This document shows positions 9,678 through 18,410 of a stretch of DNA of 64,000 nt, piece after piece (the stretch's first letter is position 1; each line of letters opens with the position of its first letter). The position numbers and the translations under genes are program-made. The notes below the pieces were generated by a model that saw only the letters and a program-made list of their open reading frames with translations, ran no database searches and was not told the origin of the DNA. The stretch comes from Micrococcaceae bacterium RIT 802 (GTDB lineage: Bacteria; Actinomycetota; Actinomycetes; Actinomycetales; Micrococcaceae). Location: positions 554,836 through 618,835 of the forward strand of contig JAFEMX010000001.1 of NCBI GenBank assembly GCA_016892645.1, written 5' to 3'.

Positions 9678-9690
9678 TAGACTGGTCGTC
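9678..9690 (+). promoter_or_regulatory. dnaG -10 element abutting the start codon
   Basis: TAGACT at 9678-9683 ends 7 nt before the dnaG ATG and no Shine-Dalgarno is present, so transcription probably starts at or next to the A of the ATG (leaderless). No good -35 hexamer is visible. Confidence 0.5.
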
Positions 9691-11673
9691 ATGGCCGGCC
9701 TGATCAAACGCGAAGACATCGACGAGGTCCGCTCTCGCACTGACATCAAGGAAGTCGTCGACGGCTACGTCACCCTCCGCTCGGCCGGCATCGGCTCCTT
9801 CAAGGGATTGTGCCCCTTCCACGACGAACGCAGTCCCTCCTTCCACATCCGGCCCCAGGTCGGCACGTTCCACTGCTTCGGCTGCGGCGAATCCGGCGAC
9901 GTCATCTCCTTCATCCAGAAGATGGACCACACCACGTTCTCCGAAACCGTCGAACGCCTGGCCGCCCGCATCGGCTTCGAACTGCACTACGAGGATGGTG
10001 GAACCGGCCCGAACCGCCAGGAGGTCGGCCGCCGCCAGCGCCTGCTGGATGCCCACAAGGTCGCCGAGGAGTTCTTCCAAGCCCAGCTGCTCACCGAGGA
10101 GGCGGCCACCGGGCGCCAGTACCTCTCCGACCGCGCCTTCGACCGGGCGGCCTGCGAGCACTTCGGCGTCGGCTATGCCCCGCGCGGTTGGGATCCGCTG
10201 CTCAAGCACATGCGCCACAAGGGTTTCCACGACGAGGAACTCAAGCTCACCGGTATGTTCTCCGAGGGGAACCGTGGCATCTACGATCGTTTCCGTGGAC
10301 GACTGATCTGGCCCATCCGCGACCTGACCGGTGCCACCATCGGCTTCGGAGCGCGCAAGCTCTATGAGGACGACCAGGGACCGAAGTACCTGAACACCCC
10401 GGAAACCCAGCTCTACAAGAAGTCCCAGGTTCTCTACGGGGTCGACCTGGCCAAGCGGGAGATCACCAAGAACCGGCAGCTGATCGTCGTCGAGGGCTAT
10501 ACCGACGTCATGGCCTGCCACCTCTCGGGGCTTGGCACGGCGGTTGCCACCTGCGGCACCGCCTTCGGTGCCGACCACATCAAGATCGCCCGCCGGCTGC
10601 TCCAGGACGACGGTACCGGCGGCGAGGTCGTGTACACGTTCGACGGAGACGCCGCCGGCCAGAAGGCGGCCCTGCGCGCCTTCAACGAGGACCAGAGCTT
10701 CATCGCCCAGACGTACGTGGCCGTCGAGCCGACGGGGGCGGACCCCTGCGAGCTGCGCCAGCACCGCGGGCCGGAGGCCGTCAGGGAGCTCATCGCCTCC
10801 AAGCGCCCGCTGTTCGAATTCGCCATCCGTGCCGGCCTGAAGAAGTTCAACCTGGACACCGTCGAGGGCAGGGTCCAGGCCCTGCGTGCCTCCGCGCCGA
10901 TCGTGGCAGCCATCCGCGACTCGGCCATGCGCCCCGCCTACTCGCGGGAACTGGCCGGCTGGCTGGGCATGGACATGGAAGACGTGAACCGCGCCGTCGG
11001 CGCCGCAGCCAAACGGTCCCGGGAGGCCGGCGCATCCGGGCAGCAGCACGCGGGCCATGACCGCGGTTCCCGACCGGCCGGGGACGCCCGCCCGCCGGGG
11101 CGCGAGCAGCGGGGCCAGCCACAAAACAGGGCCCCCGGGTACGGCCCGGACGCCGGGCACTTCGGTTCCGGAGCCGTGCCCGAGACGGCGGAGCCGGCCT
11201 TTGAACGTCCCGACCTGCGCGACCCCGTGACCCGCATGGAACGCGAATCCCTGGAGGTCGTGCTGCAGCAACCCGGCCTGCTCAGTGCGGAGCAATGGCA
11301 GGCCTTCTATGCCGCCCGGTTCCTGGCCCCGGTTCATGCCGCGGTCCACGATGCCGTCCGCGCCGCCGGTGCCGCCGGTGCCACCCCGGCCCAATGGGTG
11401 GAGTCCATCCGCCAAGAGGTCCCGGAACCGCTGCGGTCCTTCGTCTCCGAGCTTGCGGTCAACCCCCTGCCGGCAAACTCCGAGGACGGGTTGACGAAAT
11501 ACTGCCAGGGCATCATGAACCGGCTGTTCGACCTGCAGATCACCCACCAGAAGGCCGATCGGATCGGCCAGCTCCAGCGCATGGACCCCGTGGCGGATCC
11601 CGAGGGCTACCAGCGGATCAACCGCGAGCTGATGGAACTGGAACTGCGTCGTCGGGCCCTGCGGCAGGACTAG
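9691..11673 (+). CDS. dnaG: DNA primase
   Basis: A 660-residue primase that makes RNA primers at the replication fork. Domains in order: a CHC2 zinc finger with C41, H44, C62 and C65; the RNA-polymerase core with RGIYDRFRGRLIWPIRD; a Toprim domain with VVEGYTD and the FDGDAAGQKAA motif; a low-complexity Gly/Arg/Gln linker at about residues 445-510; and a C-terminal helical helicase-binding domain. The ATG at 9691 gives the canonical MAGLIKREDIDEVR N-terminus. The reading frame is intact. A tRNA-Asn gene follows. Confidence 0.97.
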   Translation: MAGLIKREDIDEVRSRTDIKEVVDGYVTLRSAGIGSFKGLCPFHDERSPSFHIRPQVGTFHCFGCGESGDVISFIQKMDHTTFSETVERLAARIGFELHYEDGGTGPNRQEVGRRQRLLDAHKVAEEFFQAQLLTEEAATGRQYLSDRAFDRAACEHFGVGYAPRGWDPLLKHMRHKGFHDEELKLTGMFSEGNRGIYDRFRGRLIWPIRDLTGATIGFGARKLYEDDQGPKYLNTPETQLYKKSQVLYGVDLAKREITKNRQLIVVEGYTDVMACHLSGLGTAVATCGTAFGADHIKIARRLLQDDGTGGEVVYTFDGDAAGQKAALRAFNEDQSFIAQTYVAVEPTGADPCELRQHRGPEAVRELIASKRPLFEFAIRAGLKKFNLDTVEGRVQALRASAPIVAAIRDSAMRPAYSRELAGWLGMDMEDVNRAVGAAAKRSREAGASGQQHAGHDRGSRPAGDARPPGREQRGQPQNRAPGYGPDAGHFGSGAVPETAEPAFERPDLRDPVTRMERESLEVVLQQPGLLSAEQWQAFYAARFLAPVHAAVHDAVRAAGAAGATPAQWVESIRQEVPEPLRSFVSELAVNPLPANSEDGLTKYCQGIMNRLFDLQITHQKADRIGQLQRMDPVADPEGYQRINRELMELELRRRALRQD

Positions 11674-11693
11674 CGCCGACAGGAGGCGGCGAT

Positions 11694-11723
11694 TTAGCAA
11701 CCCCGGCCGGGCTCTTGTATAGT
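11694..11723 (+). promoter_or_regulatory. Promoter of tRNA-Asn copy 1
   Basis: TTAGCA (11694-11699) and TATAGT (11718-11723) are separated by 18 bp, with TG just before the -10. The predicted start lies about 8 nt before the tRNA. Confidence 0.55.
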
Positions 11724-11737
11724 CGTATCTGTTGCTT

Positions 11738-11810
11738 TCCCCCGTAGCTCAATTGGCAGAGCATTCGACTGTTAATCGAAGGGTTACTGGTTCGAGTCCA
11801 GTCGGGGGAG
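11738..11810 (+). tRNA. tRNA-Asn (GTT), copy 1
   Basis: A full cloverleaf: acceptor TCCCCCG/CGGGGGA, D arm starting GCTC, anticodon loop CTGTTAA with GTT at 11771-11773, T loop TTCGAGT and discriminator G. CCA is not encoded. It is identical over 74 nt to the copy at 14368. Confidence 0.97.
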
Positions 11811-11820
11811 CGGATAACGG

Positions 11821-11858
11821 ACGTCCCCGCCACCATCGTGGCGGGGACGTTCTTTTGT
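11821..11858 (+). terminator. Terminator after tRNA-Asn copy 1
   Basis: A perfect 13-bp stem (11821-11833 with 11838-11850), CATC loop, followed by TCTTTTGT. Confidence 0.9.
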
Positions 11859-11940
11859 CCCCCTCCGAGTCCCCCTCCGAACCGGCTGCCCGATGCGCTA
11901 ACGGATGCCCCGATCCGGATCCGGGACCTACGATGGGCTC

Positions 11941-13380
11941 ATGGACTGGCTGGCCGCATCTGACTATTGGATGGCTCGGGAGATCCTGCAACGCGGGGTG
12001 GCCGTGCTGTTCATCGTGGCCTTCGCCTCGACGCTGAACCAGTTCCGGCCCCTGCTCGGCGACCATGGACTGCTGCCGGCCCCGCGCCTCCTCGCCGGCC
12101 CGGGCGCCCGGGGCCCGTCGGTGTTCAGCCGGTGGGGGTACTCGGACCGGAAGCTGCTGGTCGTCTGCTGGGCGGGCATTGCCATCGCCGCGACTTTGGC
12201 CGCAGGTCTGCCGCAATCTGGCCCTGCCTGGCTTCCGCTGTTGGGGTTCCTGCTGCTGTGGGGCCTGTACCAGTCGATCGTGAACATCGGGCAGGTCTTC
12301 TACGGCTTCGGATGGGAAATGCTGCTGCTCGAGGCAGGGTTCACTGTCGGGCTCCTCGGATCGCACCAGGTCGACCCGCCGCGCACGATCCTGCTGCTCA
12401 CCGCGTGGCTGGTCTTCCGGCTGGAGTTCGGGGCCGGCATGATCAAATGGCGCGGGGACCCGGCATGGCGAAATCTCACCGCGCTGTACTACCACCACGA
12501 GACCCAGCCGATGCCCGGGCCGCTCAGCCGACGTGCACACCTGGCTCCGCGCTGGTGGCACCGCTGCGAGGCCGCGGGGAACCACGTGGCCCAGCTGGCC
12601 GTACCGTTCCTGCTCTTCGTCCCGCAACCGGTGGCCTCACTCGCCGCAGCCCTCATCATCGCCACGCAGTTGTGGCTGGTCGCCTCGGGGAACTTCGCCT
12701 GGCTGAACTGGATCACCATCGTCCTGGCCTGCTGTGCCATCAACGACGCAGCCTTCCGGCTCGTCGTCCCGTTCTGGCCCGGGAAGAGCGCCTTCGGGAC
12801 GACGACGGACGCCGGAGCGCCCTGGTGGATCGTGCTCGTCCTGGCCGCGACCGTGCTGTTGGTCGTCGCCGGCATCCCCGCGCTGCGCAACCTGTTCTCC
12901 CGACGCCAGCTGATGAACGCAAGCTTCAACCGGTGGCAACTTGGCAATGCCTACGGAGCCTTCGGAAGCATCACCCGTGAACGCATCGAGGTCGTCATCG
13001 AGGGCGCTCCCGAGCAGGGGAGCCCGGGAGGGGACGAGGGATGGAGCGAATACGAATTCCATGGCAAGCCCGGTGACCCCCGACGCAGGCCACGTCAATT
13101 CGCGCCCTATCATTTGCGCCTGGACTGGATGATGTGGTTCCTGCCCCTGGGATCGGTCCACCAGCGGTGGTTCCACGCCCTGCTGGCCAAGCTCATGGAA
13201 GCCGACCCCGCGACACTGCGCCTGCTCCGCGTGGACCCCTTCCAAGGCAGGCCGCCGGCCCGCATCCGGGTCCTGACCTACCGGTACCGGTTCGCGACAT
13301 CAGCCGAGTACCGGACCGAGGGCCTGTATTGGATCAGGTCGGACCGCCGGCTGGCCATTGGCCCGGTCGAACGCACCTGA
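11941..13380 (+). CDS. Lipase maturation factor-like membrane protein
   Basis: A 479-residue multi-spanning protein of the LMF1-like family. It has an N-terminal hydrophobic helix set with LLGDHGLLPA, a central VFRLEFGAGMIKWRGD.AW segment followed by LTALYYHHETQPMP (the strongest family signature), more membrane helices, and a C-terminal soluble beta domain starting about residue 325 (NAYGAFGSITRERIEVVIEG). Eukaryotic LMF1 assists lipase folding in the ER; the bacterial role is not established. ATG 11941 was chosen over 11905 because TACGAT ends 6 nt upstream, giving a likely leaderless mRNA. The next gene is an SGNH hydrolase. Confidence 0.87.
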   Translation: MDWLAASDYWMAREILQRGVAVLFIVAFASTLNQFRPLLGDHGLLPAPRLLAGPGARGPSVFSRWGYSDRKLLVVCWAGIAIAATLAAGLPQSGPAWLPLLGFLLLWGLYQSIVNIGQVFYGFGWEMLLLEAGFTVGLLGSHQVDPPRTILLLTAWLVFRLEFGAGMIKWRGDPAWRNLTALYYHHETQPMPGPLSRRAHLAPRWWHRCEAAGNHVAQLAVPFLLFVPQPVASLAAALIIATQLWLVASGNFAWLNWITIVLACCAINDAAFRLVVPFWPGKSAFGTTTDAGAPWWIVLVLAATVLLVVAGIPALRNLFSRRQLMNASFNRWQLGNAYGAFGSITRERIEVVIEGAPEQGSPGGDEGWSEYEFHGKPGDPRRRPRQFAPYHLRLDWMMWFLPLGSVHQRWFHALLAKLMEADPATLRLLRVDPFQGRPPARIRVLTYRYRFATSAEYRTEGLYWIRSDRRLAIGPVERT

Positions 13381-13482
13381 TCATTCCGGCCCAGCGCCCA
13401 TGGCCCGCCCGCCACCTGTTGTTCGCCGGGTGTTCGCGGCCACGTGGCCGGGAGGCGATGCGCCGGACGTAGCATCGCGGAC

Positions 13483-14292
13483 ATGGCAAAAAGGCTCGTG
13501 GCGATCGGCGATTCCTTCACGGAAGGCGTAGGCGATGGGGAACCGCGCCTGCCCAACGGCGTCCGGGGCTGGGCGGACCGCGTGGCCAAGCAGTTGGGCA
13601 AGGCCGACCCAGCCTGGGAATACGCGAACCTGGCCATCCGCAGCCGGCGGCTGCGCGGCATCATCGAGGAGCAGATCGAACCGGCCCTGGCGTTGGAACC
13701 GACCGTCATCACCTTTTATGCCGGGGGCAACGACCTGCTCGAGCTGCGCCAGGACATGCCCGCCCTGCTGGAGGAGTATTCACGCGCGGTCGCCCGATTG
13801 TGCGATTCGGGAGCCCAGGTCCTGCTGTTCACCGGGTTCGACATCCCCCTGCATCCGGTGTTCGAACCCATGCGCCGGCGCAACCAGGTCTTCAACGCCC
13901 ACGTCCGCGACCTGGCCGCCGAACACGGCGCCACGCTCGTGGACTACTGGACGTGGGACGTCTACCGGGACCGTCGCATGTGGAACACGGACAAACTCCA
14001 CATGAATCGTGCGGGGCACCGGTACATGGCCATCCGGATCCTGGAGATCCTCGGCGTTGAACACCAGCTCGCCTTCGAGCCCTTCGGCCCCGCGGATCGG
14101 CTGACCACCCGCCAGGCCCTCCTGCGCGACGTCGAATGGGCACACCAGTGGGTCTTTCCGATGTTCGGGCGGCGCCTGCGCGGCGTCACCCTCGGCGACG
14201 ACCTGCGCCCCCGGTGGCCGGAGCCGATCCGGCCCGCCGACGGGATGAAGAAGCTGTACCGGAAACGCCGGCAGGGCGCGCCCGCCGGCTGA
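13483..14292 (+). CDS. SGNH/GDSL hydrolase, second copy
   Basis: 269 residues, a paralogue of the gene at 1505-2392. Block I is GDSFTEG with nucleophile S11, block III is GGND, and the Asp/His block is DKLHMNRAGH. The C-terminal 70 residues are basic (KLYRKRRQG end). There is no signal peptide. TAGCAT (13470-13475) ends 7 nt before the ATG without a Shine-Dalgarno, so it may be leaderless. It lies between the LMF-like gene and the second tRNA-Asn copy. Substrate unknown. Confidence 0.87.
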   Translation: MAKRLVAIGDSFTEGVGDGEPRLPNGVRGWADRVAKQLGKADPAWEYANLAIRSRRLRGIIEEQIEPALALEPTVITFYAGGNDLLELRQDMPALLEEYSRAVARLCDSGAQVLLFTGFDIPLHPVFEPMRRRNQVFNAHVRDLAAEHGATLVDYWTWDVYRDRRMWNTDKLHMNRAGHRYMAIRILEILGVEHQLAFEPFGPADRLTTRQALLRDVEWAHQWVFPMFGRRLRGVTLGDDLRPRWPEPIRPADGMKKLYRKRRQGAPAG

Positions 14293-14330
14293 CCGGTGCG
14301 GGCCGTCCGGAGCCCGGCCACGATTCGGAA

Positions 14331-14359
14331 TTCACCGGCCCTCCTGCTAAAGTTTTACT
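14331..14359 (+). promoter_or_regulatory. Promoter of tRNA-Asn copy 2
   Basis: TTCACC (14331-14336) and TTTACT (14354-14359) are separated by 17 bp, with a start predicted just before the tRNA. It differs from the promoter of copy 1, so only the tRNA body is conserved. Confidence 0.5.
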
Positions 14360-14367
14360 CGCTTCAA

Positions 14368-14440
14368 TCCCCCGTAGCTCAATTGGCAGAGCATTCGACT
14401 GTTAATCGAAGGGTTACTGGTTCGAGTCCAGTCGGGGGAG
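14368..14440 (+). tRNA. tRNA-Asn (GTT), copy 2
   Basis: Identical to the copy at 11738-11810, same orientation, anticodon GTT at 14401-14403, no encoded CCA. The flanks are unrelated. Confidence 0.97.
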
Positions 14441-14448
14441 CCAGCTGA

Positions 14449-14486
14449 GGGCGTCCGCCCCGCCACGACGGCGGGTGGGCGCCCTT
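14449..14486 (+). terminator. Terminator-like hairpin after tRNA-Asn copy 2
   Basis: An imperfect GC stem, about GGGCGTCCGCCCCGCC against GGCGGGTGGGCGCCC, then TTCTC. It also lies at the end of the convergent MFS gene. Confidence 0.65.
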
Positions 14487-14497
14487 CTCGCATCTGT

Positions 14498-15742
14498 TCA
14501 CGTCATGCGCGGCACCTGCCGCGGGCGGACCACCAGCCACAGGGCCGCGATGGCCAGCAGGATGCACGCCACCATCACCGACCCCATCGGGGTTGCGCTG
14601 CCCACGCCCAGCAGGCCGACCACGGGGGAGATGGCACCGGAGAACCCGAACGTCGCGGCACCGAGCAGCGCCGCGGCCGTTCCCGCCTGGGCTCCATGGC
14701 GGTGCAGAGCGAGCCCCTGGATGCACGGGAAGTTGAACCCGGTGGCGCAGATGTAGAACCACAGCGGGACTGCCGTTCCCCAGAACCCCAGGTGCAGTTG
14801 GTCGCCGGCGATGATGCACAGCGCGAAGAACACCTGGGCGAGAGTGGCACCGGCGATGATCCACTGCGCACCGAATCGATGGACCAGCCGGGCGCTGGTC
14901 TGCACGCCGGCGACCACGCCGAGCGAGTTGACCATGAACAACAGGCCGTAGGCCTGCTCGTTCAACCCGTACACGTCTTGGAAGACGAACGGCGACGCGG
15001 ACAAATAGGAGAACAGTCCCGAAAAATTCAGTCCACCCACCAGTAGCAGTCCCACGAAGACACGGTCCCGCAGCACCAGCGAATAGCGCCGGAGGAGCTT
15101 CGGCCCGGACGTGGGACGCCGCTCCGGCGGAAGCGACTCATTGAGCAGTAGCACGGCCGTGGCGAAGGCGAAGATGCCGTACCCCGCCAGGGCCCCGAAG
15201 ATGCCGTGCCAATCGGTGAGCAACAGGAGTTGGGAGCCGATCACCGGCGCGAAGATCGGCGCCATGCCGTTGACCAACGCCACGTAGCTCATCATCTTGA
15301 CCAGCCGGAGCCCGTCATAGAGGTCACGGACCATCGCTATGGCCACGACCGAACTTCCCGCCGCCCCGATGCCCTGGAGGACCCGGAAGAGCATCAACGG
15401 ACCCAGGTCCTCGGACAGGGCGGCACCGGTGGACGCCGCGACGTGCAGCACCGTGGCCGCGATGAGGGGACCGCGGCGGCCGAGCCGGTCGCTGAGGGGA
15501 CCGACCAGTAGCTGGCCGGCGGCGAAGCCGAAGACCGTGCCGGTCAAGGTCAGCTGGGCGGCCGCCTCGGTGATCCCCAGGTCGAGCTGCAGGGCCGGGA
15601 TGGCGGGCAGATACAGGTCGATGGTGAACGGTCCCAACGCTGTGAGCATGCCCAGCACCACGATCCGCAGGACCCTGGCTCGGCGATCGGGGGAAGGTGC
15701 GGGGGTTCCGGGCACGAGCATCCTCGGGTCGGGGAGGGACAT
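14498..15742 (-). CDS. MFS exporter, Bcr/CflA (DHA1) type
   Basis: A 414-residue drug:H+ antiporter-like permease with 12 predicted transmembrane helices. GMLTALGPFTIDLYLPAIPA in helix 1 is the hallmark of the Bcr/CflA group; the loop 2-3 motif appears as GPLSDRLGRRGPL and helix 4 has RVLQGIGAA. ATG 15742 (MSLPDPRMLVPG) was chosen; a longer frame to 15823 adds a Pro-rich stretch without features. Divergent from the holin-like gene and convergent with the tRNA. The transported compound is unknown; a bicyclomycin- or chloramphenicol-type drug or a metabolite is possible. Confidence 0.9.
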   Translation of the reverse strand: MSLPDPRMLVPGTPAPSPDRRARVLRIVVLGMLTALGPFTIDLYLPAIPALQLDLGITEAAAQLTLTGTVFGFAAGQLLVGPLSDRLGRRGPLIAATVLHVAASTGAALSEDLGPLMLFRVLQGIGAAGSSVVAIAMVRDLYDGLRLVKMMSYVALVNGMAPIFAPVIGSQLLLLTDWHGIFGALAGYGIFAFATAVLLLNESLPPERRPTSGPKLLRRYSLVLRDRVFVGLLLVGGLNFSGLFSYLSASPFVFQDVYGLNEQAYGLLFMVNSLGVVAGVQTSARLVHRFGAQWIIAGATLAQVFFALCIIAGDQLHLGFWGTAVPLWFYICATGFNFPCIQGLALHRHGAQAGTAAALLGAATFGFSGAISPVVGLLGVGSATPMGSVMVACILLAIAALWLVVRPRQVPRMT

Positions 15743-15911
15743 CGGTTCGGTGGCCGACGGGGGACCGGGCACGCTCCACAGCCTATCCCGAGGCGGCGTC
15801 GGCGGTGGCGTCCCGCGATCCACGGTTCCCGGGCACGCGCCCCGCGCCGGTCAAGATGGTAGGTTTTTGAGTGCACAGGCCCATCTGGGCCGCCACCGAA
15901 GGAGGACCAGG

Positions 15912-16712
15912 ATGACACGAACAACGTCCGGACGTCGCCCATCGTCGTTCAGCGGGTTGATCAAACTTGTCGGCCGATTGGTGCCCAAGCAGCTGCATGA
16001 TGAAATCCAGCTGGCCATCACCCAGATGAAAACCAAGGGCATCCAGGCCGGCATCGGAGCCGGACTGGCCCTGGTCGCCGTCGTTTTCCTGGCGTTCATG
16101 GTGGTCGCCCTCATCACTTCCGGCATCCTCGGGCTCGGCCTGGTGTTCAAACCGTGGCTCGCAGCCCTCATGGTCGCCGCGCTCTTCCTGGTGATCGCCG
16201 CGATCCTGGCGCTGATCGGCATCGGGAAGATCAAGAAGCAACTCCCGCTGATTCCCGAAGATGCCATCCGCGGTGTGAAGTACGACCTCGGCGTGCTCAA
16301 GGAAGGCCGTTCCTTCGACCCGTCCACCCTGGACGAGAAGAAGTCGAAGGAGGACAAGGCCGCCGACAAGGAAAAGAAGAAGGTCGAGAAGGACAAGGAC
16401 AAGCCGGCACCGGTCCCGTACCACGAGCTGCTCAAGCGCTCGCAGGCCCGCCGCGAGCACCTCGCCGAGGTCCGCGACGACCTGGCCCCGAAGCTCGACG
16501 TGAAGCGCCAGGCCAAGGAGAAGTCGGCCACGGCCAAGACGTACGCGCAGGATGGCAAGCTCCGGGCCCGCCACGCACTGGACGAGCGGATCCACCAGCA
16601 GCCGCCGTCGGACGCCTCGCAGCTGATCAAGGACCGCTGGCAGCCGCTGGCCGTCATGGGGGCATCGCTGGTCGCCTTGGCGGCGTTTGTGCGCAAACTC
16701 CGCAAATCCTGA
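15912..16712 (+). CDS. Holin-X-like (phage holin superfamily) membrane protein
   Basis: 266 residues. An amphipathic N-terminal helix (KLVGRLVPKQLHDEIQLA) leads into two hydrophobic segments at about 46-76 and 82-104. A Lys/Glu/Asp-rich coiled stretch follows at about 135-165, and a third hydrophobic segment near the C-terminus ends in RKLRKS. The first half fits the actinobacterial holin-X/DUF1469-type families, which are chromosomal and mostly not phage genes. GGAGGA precedes the ATG. A GGCCCA/TGGGCC inverted repeat (15878-15891) lies in the leader. Function unknown; envelope association with the following phospholipid synthase is an inference. Confidence 0.75.
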   Translation: MTRTTSGRRPSSFSGLIKLVGRLVPKQLHDEIQLAITQMKTKGIQAGIGAGLALVAVVFLAFMVVALITSGILGLGLVFKPWLAALMVAALFLVIAAILALIGIGKIKKQLPLIPEDAIRGVKYDLGVLKEGRSFDPSTLDEKKSKEDKAADKEKKKVEKDKDKPAPVPYHELLKRSQARREHLAEVRDDLAPKLDVKRQAKEKSATAKTYAQDGKLRARHALDERIHQQPPSDASQLIKDRWQPLAVMGASLVALAAFVRKLRKS

Positions 16713-16808
16713 CCGAGCCGGTCCCGCAGCCCGGCTGAAAGCGGCGGTCGAATCGGCACCAACGGGCCACGGGCCCGGCCGGGGACGGCAGCGAAAGGGG
16801 AAGCACGC

Positions 16809-17429
16809 GTGAAGATCATCGGCGCCGGTGGCCGTGATGACATCGAATACCGCGAGCTCACCACTTTCTGGACGGTCCCGAACCTGATCACCGTCCTGCG
16901 GTTCGGCTGCGTCCCCGTCTTCATCTGGATGGTGGCCGCGGACCACTACGCCTGGGCCACGATCGTCCTGGTCGTGCTCGGGGCGACGGACTGGATCGAC
17001 GGCTATGTGGCCCGCCGGCTGAACCAGATCTCGACGGTCGGGACCTGGCTGGACCCGGTGGCCGACCGGCTGGCACTGATCGTCGTGGTCATCGTCTTCG
17101 TGGCCGACGGGATCGCCCCGGCCTGGCTCGTCTACTCGATCGTGGTTCCCGACGTGGTGCTGATCATCAACGCCCTGGTCCTGTTCCACGGCAACCCGCA
17201 CCTTCCCGTCAGCAACCTCGGCAAGATCCGGACGGCCTTGCTGCTGTTCGGCACGCCACTGCTGCTGCTCAGCCAGGTGCATGCCGCCGAGAGCGCCACG
17301 CTCCAGGGAATCGCCACCGTGCTGCTGGGCATTGGCTGCATCCTGCACATCGTGGCTGCGGTCTTTTACTTCCGGCAGGCCCGACGCAAGGCGCGGACCC
17401 TCAAGTCCGGGGGAACATGGTCTGGCTAG
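16809..17429 (+). CDS. CDP-alcohol phosphatidyltransferase
   Basis: A 206-residue integral membrane enzyme that swaps CMP of a CDP-diacylglycerol (or CDP-alcohol) for an alcohol headgroup. The whole catalytic signature is present: D61-x2-D64-G-x2-A68-R69-x8-G78-x3-D82-x3-D86. About five to six hydrophobic helices follow. It may make phosphatidylglycerolphosphate, cardiolipin or phosphatidylinositol phosphate; the sequence alone does not decide. GTG start after AAAGGGGA. The 3' end overlaps the next permease by 13 bp. Confidence 0.9.
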   Translation: MKIIGAGGRDDIEYRELTTFWTVPNLITVLRFGCVPVFIWMVAADHYAWATIVLVVLGATDWIDGYVARRLNQISTVGTWLDPVADRLALIVVVIVFVADGIAPAWLVYSIVVPDVVLIINALVLFHGNPHLPVSNLGKIRTALLLFGTPLLLLSQVHAAESATLQGIATVLLGIGCILHIVAAVFYFRQARRKARTLKSGGTWSG

Positions 17430-18325
17430 CGGTCTGCTGCGCGGTCACCGCGGCCTTCTTCCTGGCCTTCGGCACGCAACGCCAGAGCAGCGCCGTGCGG
17501 GCCAGCAGCGGCGGGCTCGCCGTGTCCTCGCGGGGCATCCTGCGCATGCTGTCGAACTCACGCTGGCTGACCGGGTTGCTGTTGATGGGCATCGGCACCG
17601 TGCTCAATGTCTACGCCTTGGCCTCCGCGCCCTTGACCGTCGTCCAGCCCATCGGTGCGATCGCCCTGGTGATCACCACGGTGGTCAACTCCCGGGACCA
17701 GGGAATCAGGATCAACCGGCCCACGGTGCTGGCCATCACGGCGTGCATCACCGGGAGCATCGGATTCGTGCTCTTGGCGATCAACGCCACCGTCTCCACC
17801 CACGAGATCAGCCGGCCCCAGGAGCTGGCGACCGTGTTGCTGCTGGCCGTCGTCGTCGCCGCACTGCTGGGCATTCTGGTCGGGTTCCGGCACCGCATCG
17901 GGGCCTTCGTCTACATCATGGGGGCCGGCGTCCTCTTCGGATTCGTCGCCGTGCTGGTGCGCACCATCGCCATCGGGTTGATGGATCCCAACGGCAAATT
18001 CCTGGGCAACATCGCCTGGTACGTCCTGGTCGCCGTCGTCGTGGCCGGCCTCCTGGGTACCTACTGCGTGCAGAATGCCTACTCCAGCGGCCCGCCCGAC
18101 CTGGTCATCGCCGGGTTGACGGTCATCGACCCTATGATCGGCATCGCCATCGGGGTGGGCATCCTGGGGGAGTTGCGACCCGACGTGCATCCGGTCGTGG
18201 CGATGTCCATGGTGGGGGCGGCCGTCATTGCTATCGTGGGTGTCATTGCGTTGTCGCGTCATCACCCAGATGTCCTGCAACGCCAGGAAGAAGCACGACG
18301 CCGGCAGGCACCTTCGGGGGGATAG
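17417..18325 (+). CDS. EamA/DMT-type permease (NIPA-like)
   Basis: A 302-residue protein with nine or ten hydrophobic segments. The pattern NVYALASAPLTVVQPIGA in the first half and VQNAYSSGPPDLVIAGLTVIDP in the second matches the DMT permeases related to NIPA magnesium transporters that are widespread in Micrococcaceae. The C-terminal tail is short, charged and cytoplasmic. The ATG lies inside the 3' end of the preceding gene (13-bp overlap), so it is probably co-transcribed with the phosphatidyltransferase. Substrate not predictable. Confidence 0.82.
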   Translation: MVWLAVCCAVTAAFFLAFGTQRQSSAVRASSGGLAVSSRGILRMLSNSRWLTGLLLMGIGTVLNVYALASAPLTVVQPIGAIALVITTVVNSRDQGIRINRPTVLAITACITGSIGFVLLAINATVSTHEISRPQELATVLLLAVVVAALLGILVGFRHRIGAFVYIMGAGVLFGFVAVLVRTIAIGLMDPNGKFLGNIAWYVLVAVVVAGLLGTYCVQNAYSSGPPDLVIAGLTVIDPMIGIAIGVGILGELRPDVHPVVAMSMVGAAVIAIVGVIALSRHHPDVLQRQEEARRRQAPSGG

Positions 18326-18410
18326 CCCCGCAGGGAGACACGACCGCCGCCGGCCCGATGTAGCCGACCAGTAGTCGTATCCACCCCCGAGCAGCAGGAG
18401 CCAGCCCCCA

